Positions 23,658-34,400 of a stretch of DNA of 64,000 nucleotides are shown here, in pieces. The notes beneath the pieces are model-generated. The model made no database searches and was not told the origin of the DNA. It worked only from the letters and a program-made list of their open reading frames with translations. The position numbers and the translations under genes are program-made. Position 1 is the stretch's first letter, and each line of letters starts with the position of its first letter. The stretch spans positions 62,001 through 126,000 of the forward strand of contig CANQMW010000004.1 in assembly GCA_947625045.1 (NCBI GenBank), written 5' to 3'. The DNA is from an uncultured Oscillospiraceae bacterium (GTDB lineage Bacteria; Bacillota; Clostridia; Oscillospirales; Oscillospiraceae).

Positions 23658-26138
23658 TCATTCCGCGTCACATCCCTGTGCTTTCAGCAGCTTCTCTACC
23701 AGACCCTCCAGCTGGGCGACCCGCGCCTCCAGCGTTTTGACTTTCTTATGAAGGAGCGGGATCAATTCAGCATAGGCAATACCAAGGTCGCCCTCCTCGC
23801 CGGCAACCGCCGCCAGATCTGTTCGATCCAGCCCCACATCCTCCAGCGCAGCCAGAACATCCTGGGCGATGTAGCCGACATGGAAGGGGGCGTCATCCGG
23901 CTCGTCCTTGTAGCGGAACCGCTGCGGTTCGAGCTTGTCCAACAGCTTCTCATAGGCGTCGGACACAGGTCCTATGGCCTTCTTGTTCCCCCGGTCGGAG
24001 CTGACGGTGATATTGGTGCTGGAATAGATCCTTGTACCGTTTAGGCGCGTGACCAGAACGGTGGAGCCAATATAGACCTCGTCATTACTGTTGATCCACA
24101 TGACATTCTGCCTGGAGCCGTTCACCTGCGTCACACAGACCCCACCTTGGGAGTTGGGGACGTATATATACACATAAGAGCCATAGATATAGGTTGGACC
24201 GCTCACGGTGCCAAGCTGCACAGAGCTGCCTCTTAAAACGGCAGATACACCAAGGTCCCCGCAAATCAGCTGGTTTGAGGAACTCATCCACATACAGTTA
24301 TAGTTCACACCGCTGGAGTTTGCGAAATAGATACCGCCGGAGTTGTTCTTAAAATACAGGGTAAGCGGGGCGCCATAAACATAGGTGGGGTAGGACGACG
24401 TGCCCAGTTGGACGTTGTTGCCCTGAATCGTTGTTGCAAGGCTCCCGCTCCCAAAGTAAAGCCGGTTGCTGCTGTTTATCCAGCAGCAGTTGTAGTAGGA
24501 ACCGGACGTATTCTGAAAGCAGATGCCACCAGCATTATTGGTGAAATAGAAATACATCGGCCCGCCATAGTAATACGTTGCATTGTTGCTGTTTCCAACA
24601 TAAATGCAATCAGCACCAGCAGATGACTTTGCCGTGGCAATCAGCCTAAAAGAAGTACCGGTCGTTGCCGCCTCACCAGCGAACAGCCCCATCTGTCCCG
24701 AAGTTGTGCCGGGGTAGACTCGGATGCTTCCTTTACAGAACAGCCGCTTGTTGACGGTGAGATCGTTCTTCCCCCAATCAAAGACGGGAGTGCCGGGCGG
24801 GATTGTGAAAAGGGCCTCCGCCATGGATGTAGATTCCGTCCCAAAGGCATCATACGCCTGTATCGACACATCATAGGAGTAGTCATAGCTGAGACCGGTA
24901 AGAGTCAGCGTACCCTTCCAGGTGTTGCCGCTCTTTGTTGTAGTCACACCTTGGACGGTGCCCCATGCCTCAGCGTCCGAGCGTTTTACTTTCACCTCCA
25001 CGGTCAGCGTGTTGGTTTTTAAGCCAAAGGAACCATTGTAAAAACGTCCGTTAAGCGTCAGATTGACTGTGCTGCCCGTAGAGGATGGGCGCGACCATGA
25101 ATAGGAAAACGTGACGACTTCATACGGGACGAGGTTATAAGTGACGGTCTTTGATGCCGTAAACCCGCGGGTATCAGTGACAACAAACACAAAAGTTCCA
25201 GTATCCACACCGCTGATGAGGGCTTCGCCCGTTGTGTACCCTTCATCTGAGCCCTGCACCATCTCTTGACCGTTCACCGTAATGCTCTGGATATAGGCGT
25301 AGTTTTTTGGCAATGCCCTGCAGGTGCATTTGACCATGGAGCGATAGCGGATGAGATTTGCCTCGCCCTCCAAGCCAAAGGTGAATGGGTTGATGTCCGA
25401 AACAAAACAGTTTGAAAGTTCCGGCTTATTTGGCGCTTCCGGGACTGTGGCGGTAAACTCACAGGATGTCTGCCCGATGAGGGTGTCGCCGTCATAGGTA
25501 TCACAGTAGAGGGTCACGGTGACCGCCTTGCCGAAGAGCCGCTGATAGAAGTCTGTAGGCACGACCCAGGAAATGCTGGTATCCGACCGCTTCTCTGGGC
25601 CTATGGTGTCCCAAAACACAGAGTAGCTATACTGTATAGTGTGCCGAAAGGTAGAGCTGGCCCGCTGGATGGTGATGATCGTTGCCTGTCCGATAAAAGT
25701 GGGCGTGGCGCTGATAGTAGACGCCCTGGGCACCCTCGGCAGCGTGATCGTCCGGCTGATCTCCGCGTTCTTCGCCGCGCTGACGTTGCCGACGTTGAAC
25801 TTGGCGTAGAGATAAATGGACGAGGTGCCGTCGTTGTTGCACTGGACGACCCCAGTATAGGAGGCATACTGCCGGTAGGTGCCCACAGAGTCTTTTCTCT
25901 GGTCCCAGTCGATATGAGTGCCGTTGGCACCCAGGACGGCCACGCCGCCGAAGGACGCCCACATATGGCCAGCGTCGATGTTGTAGGTGCTGTTGTTCGC
26001 GCCGATCTTTCGGACACCATAGCTGACCTGCATCTTCACCTGGTTATTCTGGATGTCCAGCTCATACGAAGGCTTGATGACCAGCTCGTAGGCGCTGCCC
26101 ATGGACGCGGTCAGTTCAGATAAAGCTGTATATGCCAT
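23658..26138 (-). CDS. Tail fibre with C-terminal self-cleaving chaperone (peptidase S74)
   Basis: A protein of 826 residues. The first 130 or so (LSELTASMGSAYELVIKPS...YNIDAGHMWAS) resemble the DUF859 phage structural domain and also occur in the neighbouring tail protein. Ig-like and beta-rich repeats fill the middle. Residues about 530-690 have repeating segments (YVYGAPLTLYFKNNSGG, NCMWMSSSNQL) typical of trimeric beta-helices. The C-terminus SDRGNKKAIGPVSDAYEKL...FRYK...HVGYIAQDV is an intramolecular chaperone (peptidase S74) that folds the trimer and cuts itself off. It ends in a coiled coil. The protein likely binds the host surface. Confidence 0.88.
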   Translation of the reverse strand: MAYTALSELTASMGSAYELVIKPSYELDIQNNQVKMQVSYGVRKIGANNSTYNIDAGHMWASFGGVAVLGANGTHIDWDQRKDSVGTYRQYASYTGVVQCNNDGTSSIYLYAKFNVGNVSAAKNAEISRTITLPRVPRASTISATPTFIGQATIITIQRASSTFRHTIQYSYSVFWDTIGPEKRSDTSISWVVPTDFYQRLFGKAVTVTLYCDTYDGDTLIGQTSCEFTATVPEAPNKPELSNCFVSDINPFTFGLEGEANLIRYRSMVKCTCRALPKNYAYIQSITVNGQEMVQGSDEGYTTGEALISGVDTGTFVFVVTDTRGFTASKTVTYNLVPYEVVTFSYSWSRPSSTGSTVNLTLNGRFYNGSFGLKTNTLTVEVKVKRSDAEAWGTVQGVTTTKSGNTWKGTLTLTGLSYDYSYDVSIQAYDAFGTESTSMAEALFTIPPGTPVFDWGKNDLTVNKRLFCKGSIRVYPGTTSGQMGLFAGEAATTGTSFRLIATAKSSAGADCIYVGNSNNATYYYGGPMYFYFTNNAGGICFQNTSGSYYNCCWINSSNRLYFGSGSLATTIQGNNVQLGTSSYPTYVYGAPLTLYFKNNSGGIYFANSSGVNYNCMWMSSSNQLICGDLGVSAVLRGSSVQLGTVSGPTYIYGSYVYIYVPNSQGGVCVTQVNGSRQNVMWINSNDEVYIGSTVLVTRLNGTRIYSSTNITVSSDRGNKKAIGPVSDAYEKLLDKLEPQRFRYKDEPDDAPFHVGYIAQDVLAALEDVGLDRTDLAAVAGEEGDLGIAYAELIPLLHKKVKTLEARVAQLEGLVEKLLKAQGCDAE

Positions 26139-26155
26139 GTTTCTCCTTCCCCCGG

Positions 26156-29100
26156 TTATGGGCCGGTGTAGTAGCAGCCGGTGCGCTTATCATCTGTGGA
26201 TGTCGCATAGTCCTCAAACCGGCTGTAGAGGCCAAGAATGAGAAAGTTTTTGACCGTCACATCCGTGGCCTGGACGCCGCTGACGTCGGCCACCAGCACA
26301 TCTTCACCGCTGCGCTTCACCGTCATGCCGGTGGGCGTGAGGTCGTTTGTGATATTGCCGTTTCCTGTTTCGCTGATGTGCAAACCTGTGTTATCAAATG
26401 AAAAGCCCGTTGTGGTCTTATAAGCGATGATATTGCCATCTGCATCCATGCCCTGTTCCAGCATCTTCACGATGTCGATCTTGACTCCGGAAGCGGACTG
26501 GCTCACGGTCGTGTCAACGTACTCTTTTAGAGTGTTATAGGTCTCCTCGTTGGCCTCCCGCATCTCGCCGACTGTGGCGGTGATCTCATTTTGCCGCACT
26601 TCCATATCGGCAAAGCTCTGCTGCAGACCCGTGATCAGGTCGCCCTGGGCGTCGATATCGGTGGAGATGTCCTCTGGGGCGGGGGACCAGTCTGTGGCAA
26701 TAGCCCCAAGCTCCAGCTTCAGCTTCTTCACCTGCATGGAGCCGGCGGAGTAGTTCTGGAGCTGGACATAGAACCGAGTCCCCGCAGTCACATTCCCGCT
26801 CCCGCTGGTGAAGAGCGAAGTGCTCACCACGCCCGTCCAGGTGTACTTTTTCCACTCGTTGGACAGATCCTGGCTGAACATAGGGATACGGACGTACTTC
26901 GTGCGGGTCGGCTCCAGAAGATTGCCGTCCGCGTCGTACTGCTCCTCATCGCACAGGTCAAACTCTATGGCCAGTCCGTTGGTGACCTCACCGTTGATTG
27001 CTGCGGCATCGTCGCTTCGGGCCATAAAGGAGAACGTCACCTTCTGGCCCTGCACGGCTGTGTACTTGATGGGATTCCGGCTCTGGATAGCGTTGTCGTA
27101 AGTGGGAGTAGAGAGGACCGGGAGAGTCACGACACTGAAGCCTTCCTCGTCCTGATCCAACGTGGCCGTGGAGTACAGCTTATAAGGCTGCATCAGCCGG
27201 GTGTTGGGGAGAAGGTTCCGAGCGCCGATGTCCCGGACCTCTTTCAGCTCCTCCTCAAAACCGGCGATGCTTTTACTGAACTCCTCACGGTCCACCAAGC
27301 CGGACACCATAAGCCGCAGGTACTCGTTCCCCCGGATGTCCATGGCGTTGATGGCATTGATGGTCGCTTCCCTGGCAAACAGGGTGTCCACGTCGATGTT
27401 GGCGGCGATCAGGCTCTTGACCAGAGCGTTCTCCGCGAATATCTCCTGGGTGTTCAGCACCTGGGTCGTGATGGACCCTTCGATCAGCTTCTCCGTACCA
27501 TGGATGGACTGATCTTCCACATCGTCATTGTCGATCTGCTTGAGGGTCGTGGTGACGTTGCCCTCTCCGTCCACAGACACAGCATAGAACCGCCCATCCT
27601 CGCCTTTGACCACCAGCTCACCAACGGTCAGGTTGACCATGTTGGCCTCGGTCACGGCAAGGTCGGCGATGTAGAGCTTCCCGCCCACACCCCTGGTGAT
27701 GATGGCGGTATCAGTGGCCAGGTCCTTGATGTGCGCCCAATCGATATCCGCTGTCCCGATCTGCGCTTGGACGATGGCAGCAACCGCAGCGGTGAGCGAA
27801 GTAACAGCCGCCCAGTCGATGTGGGCCTCGTCGATATTTGCCGCAGTGATCTGCGCCTTGGCGATATCCGCCACATCCGCCGCGAGGCTTTCAATGTGCG
27901 CCCAGTCGATATTGGCGTTGATGATATTGGCGGTGGTCAGCTGGGCTTTGGCAATGGCAGCAAGCTCCGCAGACAGATTCTCGATCTGCGCCCAGTCGAT
28001 GTTGGCATTGATGATGTTGGCGGTGGTCAGCTGCGCCTGGGCGATTTCGGCAATCTCGGCCTTAAGGCTCTCAATGTCAGCCCACTTGATGTCGGCTTTC
28101 TCAAGATTTGCTGCGGTGATCTGCGCCGTGGCGATCATGGCAATGGATGCGTACAGCTCATCCGTCGTGATCTGGCCCGCAGCCAGCTCTTGTATCTTTG
28201 CCGAAACAGCGGTCAGGGCATTGACGTTCAGCACATCGATCAGGGCTTCGGCGATGTGCGCCCGGACGATGCTGGCCTCCTGGATGTGGGCCGTGCCTAT
28301 GGCGGCCATCTTGATCTGCAGGGAACCAACAGAGCCGGACTGGAGCTGCCCGCTGCCCACAGAGTTCAGCGCCAGCTTCATCCCCGTGATCCCGCCTGTG
28401 GGAAGCTGCCTGGTCGAAACCGTCGTGCCTTCCATCGCGGACGTAGCCGTCCCCAGGGTGATGGAGGAATACTTCTTCGTCAGGCAGTCATAGGTGTACT
28501 GCGTCATGCGCATGGTCACTTCCACACCGATGCGTCGGGCGATCACCCGGACGGAGTCACCCAAGAAGATGTCGGTCAGAGCGGCATACTCCCGGTACTC
28601 CTCCGTGTTGGCGCAGTTGACGAAGTCCACCTTGATGGTGACGTTGGGCAGGTCGCAGCCTTTCTCAAACTCGGCCTTTGCCGCGGCCCGCATCTCCGTG
28701 TAGCACTGATCCTTGCTTTTCTGCTTATCACCGTCTGCGACCTCCTTGGCCTCGGACACCGGCAGGTGAATCCATCGGGGGTGGTCGTATGCGTTGATGT
28801 TGGGGCTGTCCAGATACAGCTCCGGCAGATACAGCACATTGCCATCCTTATCCTCGCCGGTGGGCATGATCCGGGTAACCACGTCTGTGTCGTCGATGTC
28901 ATAGGAGATACCGGTCAGGTTCTTCCGCTCCCGTATCTGCACGTCGGTGTCGTTGCCGACCCGCGACACGAGGAACACGTCGAACCAGTCCCGCGCCAGT
29001 TCCGCACCATACTTATCCGTCATGCCGCCTTCACCCAGCATGGCATCCACGGGATTGATGTTCTCCCACTTCACCTCGCTGGCCGTGGTCGTCAGGTCGG

Positions 29101-30253
29101 AGTAGAAAGTGAACGGATGCTCATCTTCACAGGCAGCAGACAAGTCCAGCGCAACGGAAAACCCCTGCGTGGTAGCAGAGGGTTCAAAGGTTCTTATCAT
29201 GTTATCCATGAGGTCATAATAGACATGGCGGGCATAGACCGTCACCTTGTCCAACTCCGGGATGACCCGGTAGATGCGGAAAGGCTGATCACGGAGCTGC
29301 CGCTGCTCAATGACCGTGTTCTGATAGCCGGTCTGCGAGTCTACCTGCTGCCGCTCGGTGCGCACATAGATCAGGTATTCAGCGGCCATATAGCCGTGCT
29401 TCCCGTCCGGACAGGTGACTTCATACCAGCTGGAGGTGGTCTTATCCACCACGATGACTTCGGTGCCCTTCTTGTAAAGAGCGAGGATTTTGTAGTTTGT
29501 CCCGGTGCCGGATCGGAGCCGCAACGGGTCGGTCTGCGTGGACACCCGGTAGATCTGCGTTTCATAGGAGGTCGTTTTCCCCAGGGCCACCGTCGCAATG
29601 TCGCTGACAGGCGGAGGCGGCTCCAGGGCACGGAACGAAGAGTTGATCTCCGCATCATGCGCCAGGCTGACCCGCCCAACATAAAATCGGGCATATACGC
29701 TGACGGTTGCTCCAGCTGTGACCACGGTGCTGGCCGAGGCGTACTCCCGGTAGGTCCCCACCGGGTCCTGCCGCTGGTCCCAGTTGATGTGCTTGCCGCC
29801 GCTCCCCAGCACCTGGACATCGTTGTATGATGCCCACATGTGCCCGGCATCGATGTTGTAGGTCGCACTGTTGGCAGCTATCTTCCGGACGCCATAGCTG
29901 AGAGTCACCTGCATCTGGTTATTGCCCATGGACTTCACCGAGGGTTTTATTACCAACTCATAGTAGCTGCCCATGGAGGCCGTCAACTCGGAGAGGACCG
30001 TCCCACCCCCGGTATCACCGCCGCCGATCTGCGACACCTGATTCATGCGTGGCGTCATGGCGGCGGGCACCGGTGCCCGGAGGATGCGCCCCACCTGCAG
30101 GAGAGTCCATTTGCCTGCGTCGTCAATGTCGTGGGTAAGCTCCAGCTCCCACTCGCCGTTGAGAGTTTCAGTCACCTCGCAGGTGAGCGGCTGCAACACC
30201 CCCATGCCGTTGGTGGCAAAGTCTGTGCAGTTGTGTTCATAGATACAAATCAC
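26156..30253 (-). CDS. Tail-associated structural protein / tail endopeptidase-type baseplate protein
   Basis: A protein of 1365 residues from a GTG start. The N-terminal CEVTETLNGEWELELTHDID and later segments match prophage-tail (Tal/gp18) proteins. Inserted near residue 90 is a DUF859-like domain (SELTASMGSYYELVIKPS...AGHMWASYNDVQV) homologous to the fibre gene's N-terminus. Near 240-310 there is a bacterial SH3 domain (RLRSGTGTNYKILALYKKG). Residues about 640-830 hold degenerate roughly 30-residue repeats (LTTANIINANIDWAQIENLS). It links the Dit hub to the fibre. A hairpin covers its ribosome site. Confidence 0.85.
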   Translation of the reverse strand: MICIYEHNCTDFATNGMGVLQPLTCEVTETLNGEWELELTHDIDDAGKWTLLQVGRILRAPVPAAMTPRMNQVSQIGGGDTGGGTVLSELTASMGSYYELVIKPSVKSMGNNQMQVTLSYGVRKIAANSATYNIDAGHMWASYNDVQVLGSGGKHINWDQRQDPVGTYREYASASTVVTAGATVSVYARFYVGRVSLAHDAEINSSFRALEPPPPVSDIATVALGKTTSYETQIYRVSTQTDPLRLRSGTGTNYKILALYKKGTEVIVVDKTTSSWYEVTCPDGKHGYMAAEYLIYVRTERQQVDSQTGYQNTVIEQRQLRDQPFRIYRVIPELDKVTVYARHVYYDLMDNMIRTFEPSATTQGFSVALDLSAACEDEHPFTFYSDLTTTASEVKWENINPVDAMLGEGGMTDKYGAELARDWFDVFLVSRVGNDTDVQIRERKNLTGISYDIDDTDVVTRIMPTGEDKDGNVLYLPELYLDSPNINAYDHPRWIHLPVSEAKEVADGDKQKSKDQCYTEMRAAAKAEFEKGCDLPNVTIKVDFVNCANTEEYREYAALTDIFLGDSVRVIARRIGVEVTMRMTQYTYDCLTKKYSSITLGTATSAMEGTTVSTRQLPTGGITGMKLALNSVGSGQLQSGSVGSLQIKMAAIGTAHIQEASIVRAHIAEALIDVLNVNALTAVSAKIQELAAGQITTDELYASIAMIATAQITAANLEKADIKWADIESLKAEIAEIAQAQLTTANIINANIDWAQIENLSAELAAIAKAQLTTANIINANIDWAHIESLAADVADIAKAQITAANIDEAHIDWAAVTSLTAAVAAIVQAQIGTADIDWAHIKDLATDTAIITRGVGGKLYIADLAVTEANMVNLTVGELVVKGEDGRFYAVSVDGEGNVTTTLKQIDNDDVEDQSIHGTEKLIEGSITTQVLNTQEIFAENALVKSLIAANIDVDTLFAREATINAINAMDIRGNEYLRLMVSGLVDREEFSKSIAGFEEELKEVRDIGARNLLPNTRLMQPYKLYSTATLDQDEEGFSVVTLPVLSTPTYDNAIQSRNPIKYTAVQGQKVTFSFMARSDDAAAINGEVTNGLAIEFDLCDEEQYDADGNLLEPTRTKYVRIPMFSQDLSNEWKKYTWTGVVSTSLFTSGSGNVTAGTRFYVQLQNYSAGSMQVKKLKLELGAIATDWSPAPEDISTDIDAQGDLITGLQQSFADMEVRQNEITATVGEMREANEETYNTLKEYVDTTVSQSASGVKIDIVKMLEQGMDADGNIIAYKTTTGFSFDNTGLHISETGNGNITNDLTPTGMTVKRSGEDVLVADVSGVQATDVTVKNFLILGLYSRFEDYATSTDDKRTGCYYTGP

Positions 30254-30301
30254 CGGGAATCACCTCCGAGTGGGCATAAAAAGAGCGCCCACCCGGAGGT
30301 G
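30251..30301 (-). promoter_or_regulatory. Hairpin that hides the ribosome site of the tail protein
   Basis: On the minus strand CACCTCCG (with an inner GTGGGC/GCCCAC stem, one A-C mismatch; bases 30261-30301) pairs with the GGAGGTG ribosome site of the gene starting GTG at 30253. The 14-bp stem would mask translation initiation. There is no T-run, so it is not a terminator. Confidence 0.7.
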
Positions 30302-30344
30302 GACGCCGTGAAAAAGTTAAAAAAAGCCGTTTTCTCTTGCTCAG

Positions 30345-30590
30345 TTATGCCTTCGTTGCCATCATAGTGACGCACGAGGAGCAGACATTTTTGTCTTTAT
30401 AGCTAATGATGTTCTTGGCACCGTTGCAGAATACGCAGGCAGGCTGATGCTTTTTCAGCATGATCGTATCCTCGGCAACGAATATCTCCAGTTCGTCTCG
30501 TTCCGCGATGTCCATTGTACGACGCATCTCAATAGGCAGTACAATGCGACCCAACTCATCCACCTTTCGGACAATCCCAGTTGACTTCAT
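30345..30590 (-). CDS. AbrB/MazE-type regulator
   Basis: A protein of 81 residues from the ATG at 30590 (AGAGGG site). MKSTGIVRKVDELGRIVLP is the classic AbrB/SpoVT swapped-hairpin DNA-binding motif. A second part has two CxxC-like pairs (CVFCNGAKN, CSSC), which suggests a zinc site. It sits between the Dit gene and the tail protein gene, an odd place for a transcription factor. It may be a phage regulator or a captured host gene; the target is unknown. Confidence 0.87.
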   Translation of the reverse strand: MKSTGIVRKVDELGRIVLPIEMRRTMDIAERDELEIFVAEDTIMLKKHQPACVFCNGAKNIISYKDKNVCSSCVTMMATKA

Positions 30591-30721
30591 GTCATCCCTC
30601 TTTATCGTCAAAAGATTTGATGGCATGAAGCTATCACAAGGAACCAGCGATGTCAACGGGGCAAAACCGGGCAATGAAAAGTTTGGTACTCCTGCACTAT
30701 CTGTTTGCATATACAACCCGC

Positions 30722-31420
30722 CTACAAATCCCTCCAATTGGGCTGGATGAGTATCTTGCTCACATTCCCTGACCAGCTTATTGCATTTGGTCCCGGAAGG
30801 AGTACAGGGAAATCCCCGCTGACATGGCTGTTCATGCTGTACACCCCCTGGTAGGCTTCCACCAGGGTGGTGTCAAGAGTGATCGAATCGGAGATATTCT
30901 CCAGCTCCGTGATGGTCATGCCCACCATGAGCGTGATGTTGCCACTCCCATACACCGTGATCACCGGCTCGGACGATACGCTGCCGGGATTGGTGATGAA
31001 CTCCCCGGACCGGGTCACAGTGATCGGGGAAAGCTCCTCATAGTGCCAGAACGGTTTGCATCGGAAGTTGACGGTGAACATCTTCTCCGGATTCCCTCGG
31101 AGGATCGTCTCAAAGGGTATCTGATTGACGATCCTCGCGTAGTAGAAACCACCTGGTCGGTTGGCAAAAGTCACCTTCCCGTCGCCTTGGAGCCATTTTG
31201 CGATCTGCTGGATGCTCCTGCCGCCCTCCAGGTAGCAGGTTGGGGCGAGGATCATGTCGTCGTACACGCCGTCGCCCTCCAGCAGCGTCAGGCTCCCGGA
31301 CCTGCCCGGCACATCCACGAAGGTCGCCCGCTCAGACGGGATGGTGATGGGCGGCTGCTCTAGCACACGAATGCCATATTCAGTACATTTAAAGCCGTTC
31401 CATTCAAACCAGTCGTTCAT
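30722..31420 (-). CDS. Distal tail protein (Dit)
   Basis: A protein of 232 residues. It begins WFEWNGFKCTEYGIRVLEQP, followed by VPGRSGSLTLLEGDGVYDD, the hallmark of phage distal tail proteins (Sipho_tail/Dit family). It forms the hexameric hub between the tail tube and the baseplate. It overlaps the tape-measure gene by 4 bases. Confidence 0.9.
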   Translation of the reverse strand: MNDWFEWNGFKCTEYGIRVLEQPPITIPSERATFVDVPGRSGSLTLLEGDGVYDDMILAPTCYLEGGRSIQQIAKWLQGDGKVTFANRPGGFYYARIVNQIPFETILRGNPEKMFTVNFRCKPFWHYEELSPITVTRSGEFITNPGSVSSEPVITVYGSGNITLMVGMTITELENISDSITLDTTLVEAYQGVYSMNSHVSGDFPVLLPGPNAISWSGNVSKILIQPNWRDL

Positions 31421-34400
31421 GCCATTCTCAGTCCTTTCCCGCGCTGACTCCTCCGCGTGAGGGCCGCGATCTCCACGGCCAGAGCACGGATGTCCTGCTC
31501 GTCCCGTACCACCATCTGTTGTACCTGGATGGTGGAGTTGACGCTGTTGTTGTAGGTTCTGCGGTTGTCGTTGTTGGCGGTGGGGATTGCCCCATTTCTT
31601 GCCTCGCCGGTCAGATACCGGGCAGCGTTGCGGATGATCTTAGCTTGGGCTTTGGTCTCTTTGACCACACCTTCGCCCATGCCGCGCATGGTCATCACGC
31701 CCACTTCATCGCGGAACACCTCAGACGGCGAGTGTATCTTCAGCTCGGACTTGGCTGCCCACACAGCGGCTTGGGCAGCGGAACGCATAGCAGATATGAC
31801 GCCGGAACGACCGGCATTGATGCCTGCCGCGAGGCCCGCCATGGCGTTCACACCGGCAGAACGCAGGGTAGTGCCATTTAGATTGGAATTCACCGCCGTG
31901 CGGACGTTGCTCCCCACGGTGCTTCCCGTAGCGGCCATGCTGTAGGTGCTCATGGCAGTTGCCAGTCCCTCCATGGAGGTGTTGGCGAAGTCGGCCAGAG
32001 CGTCCTCGGTGAGTGCGGCTTGAACGGACTCCTCAATGGCAGCCGCCAGCGCCTCCGCATCCGGCCCCCACTCATGCTCCGACATGCCCACGCCCACGCC
32101 AGCTGCCACGTTATCGCCCACGGGCTTCACCCGCTCAGAGGGGCTGTGAATGCCCAGGGCGGTATTTAGGGCAGTTTCCAGGTTGCTGGCGACAGTTTCA
32201 GCGTCCGTGTCCCAGCCAGCGGCGGTCATGCCCTCGGCGACGCCTTCCAGGATGTGTGTGCCTGTTTCGGTAGTGTCCAGGCCCTGCAAAAACGTGACGA
32301 TCTCCTGCAGGTTCTGCACATCCTCCGCAGACACCTGCTTGCCCTGCTGGATGGCAGCGACCATCTCGCCCACATAGGCGGACAGCTCTGCCACGGTGTC
32401 GGCATTAAAGTCGTACTTCATGCTCTGATCCAGCACACCCTGGTCAACGCTCTCACCACGGACATACGCCCAAAACTTCTGCCAGGGCGAAAGGTCCAGG
32501 GACTCGCTGTAGGAGTTGATGCGCCCAACCGCCGAACTGATCAGGTCCATGGTGGTTTCCGGCATGATACCGGCCCATATTCCAGCGGCAGTCGTTCCGA
32601 GCTTGTCAACCTCGTCCACCAGGGGCGAGATGGCATCGATGGCGTCCTGGGTGCCGGTGATCTCCGGGGCAATGAGGATGTGCAGCGTCCCATCGTCTCC
32701 CAGGACAGCCACCCGGTCAGGGGTGAGCATCTCAGTGGGCACGGCGGTCACAGGAATCTCCACGCCGTCCTGGTAGAACTTGGCCTGGCTGTCCGAGAGC
32801 GCCTGGGAGGGGTCATCGTAGACCTCACTCAGCCGGACGATACCCTGCACCTCCACGGGATTGTCAGCGATGAACTGGCGGTAGGCCAGCAGATCATAGC
32901 CGTAGATGCCCACGCTCATGTTCAGCTTGGGCTTTTCAGCATTGGTGTCGTCGTACTTGGCGATGTAGGCCGTGAAGTTTTCCAACAGCTCACTCTTGTC
33001 GCAGTTGGTCGCCTCAGCGAACCGGGTCACGATGGCCTCCACCTGTGCATCGGTGAGCTGGGAAAGGTCGATGTTTTCGGCCTCGGCATACCTAGCCACC
33101 ATAGCGGTGATACCATCCGGGGTCAGGGCCGAAGTGAGCGCCCCGCCCGTAGCCTCCTGATACGCCATGACAAAGGCCGTGATGTTATCCGGGGTCAGGC
33201 CAGAGGTATCCACGCCCTTCTCTTCCAGGTACCGGGCGATGTATGCCGTGATCTCATCTGGTTTGAGCGCCGTGACGTCCGCGCCGGAGGCCAACTCCTC
33301 ATAGGCGGTGACCATGGCCGTCACGTTCTCCGGGTTCAGGCCGGACACGTCCGCGCCGGTGGTGGCCTCCGCATAGGTGCTGACCCAGGCGAGGATACCC
33401 TCCGGGGTGAGGGAGGACTTGTCCGCCCCTTCCTTCACCTCGGTATACTTGTCGATGAACGCCTCGACCTTCGGCTGGGTCAGCTGTACACCATCCGCAT
33501 CCTCGTAGCTCTGCACGACGGCCTCCGTGGTGATCGAGCCGGGATGGTCGGCAAAATCCTCCCACCGCGCCTGAGCGCCGCTCATATCCAGATCGGTGGC
33601 GATTTTCAGCACTTCCTCCGGGAGCGCGTCGCCGAACATCTCATTCAGGCCCGGCAGGTCCAGCTCCCGGTTCTGCAGGAAGCCCTGGATCGCCGCCACC
33701 TGCTCCAGCGCCCGCGTGAAGTCGATCTCCGGGAACATGGCCTGGATCTCACTCTCGGTCATGCCGTTGTCCAGGAGCGCCTGGATTTGGGTGAGCATAC
33801 CGATGTACTCGGTGACGCCGCCCTCGTCCATGGCTGCGGAGATGGCATTCAGATCTTCCAGGATAGCAGGCTTCTCGGTTTCATTGGCGATGCTGTAGTC
33901 CCGGAGCTTCAGAGTCAGCGTTTCGATATCCGAGGCCGCCTGCTGGATTCCATCGCTCTCCCACACCTGGGGGACGATGTCCGCCAGCAGCGCCGCATAC
34001 TCCTGAGCAGCGGCACGGCGATCCTCTGCATACTTGGCGTTCAGATCCTCCATGGCAGATTGCCGGGCCGTGGAATCCTCCATGGCCTGGATCAGAGCGA
34101 ACTCCTTGTCGTACTGGTCATCGATTTGTGAGTTGAGCTGCGCCATGCCTTGGGCGGCAGCGACCACGGCGTTCTCGTACACAGAAACGTCCGCGTCCTC
34201 CTTGCCCCGCGCCTGCGCCCTGGCGACCTCGGCCTCCAGCTTCTGCCGGATGGTGTCGAAGCCGTCCACGTCTGCTGGGGTCAGATGGTACTTCACCTCA
34301 ATGGCCTCTCGGGTGTCGATCAGCTCCTGCAGGCGTATCTTATCGCCTTCGGAGAGGTATCCGTTCTGGCGGTTCTTCAGCAGGGCCGCAATCTCCGCAT

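Noticed and set aside
26591-29830. A 1079-codon + strand frame
   Set aside because: It is antisense to the tail protein gene, whose motifs and start site are clear, and has no recognisable domain.
32254-34131. A 625-codon + strand frame (and 34150-35985)
   Set aside because: Both mirror the tape measure gene and reflect its codon composition.
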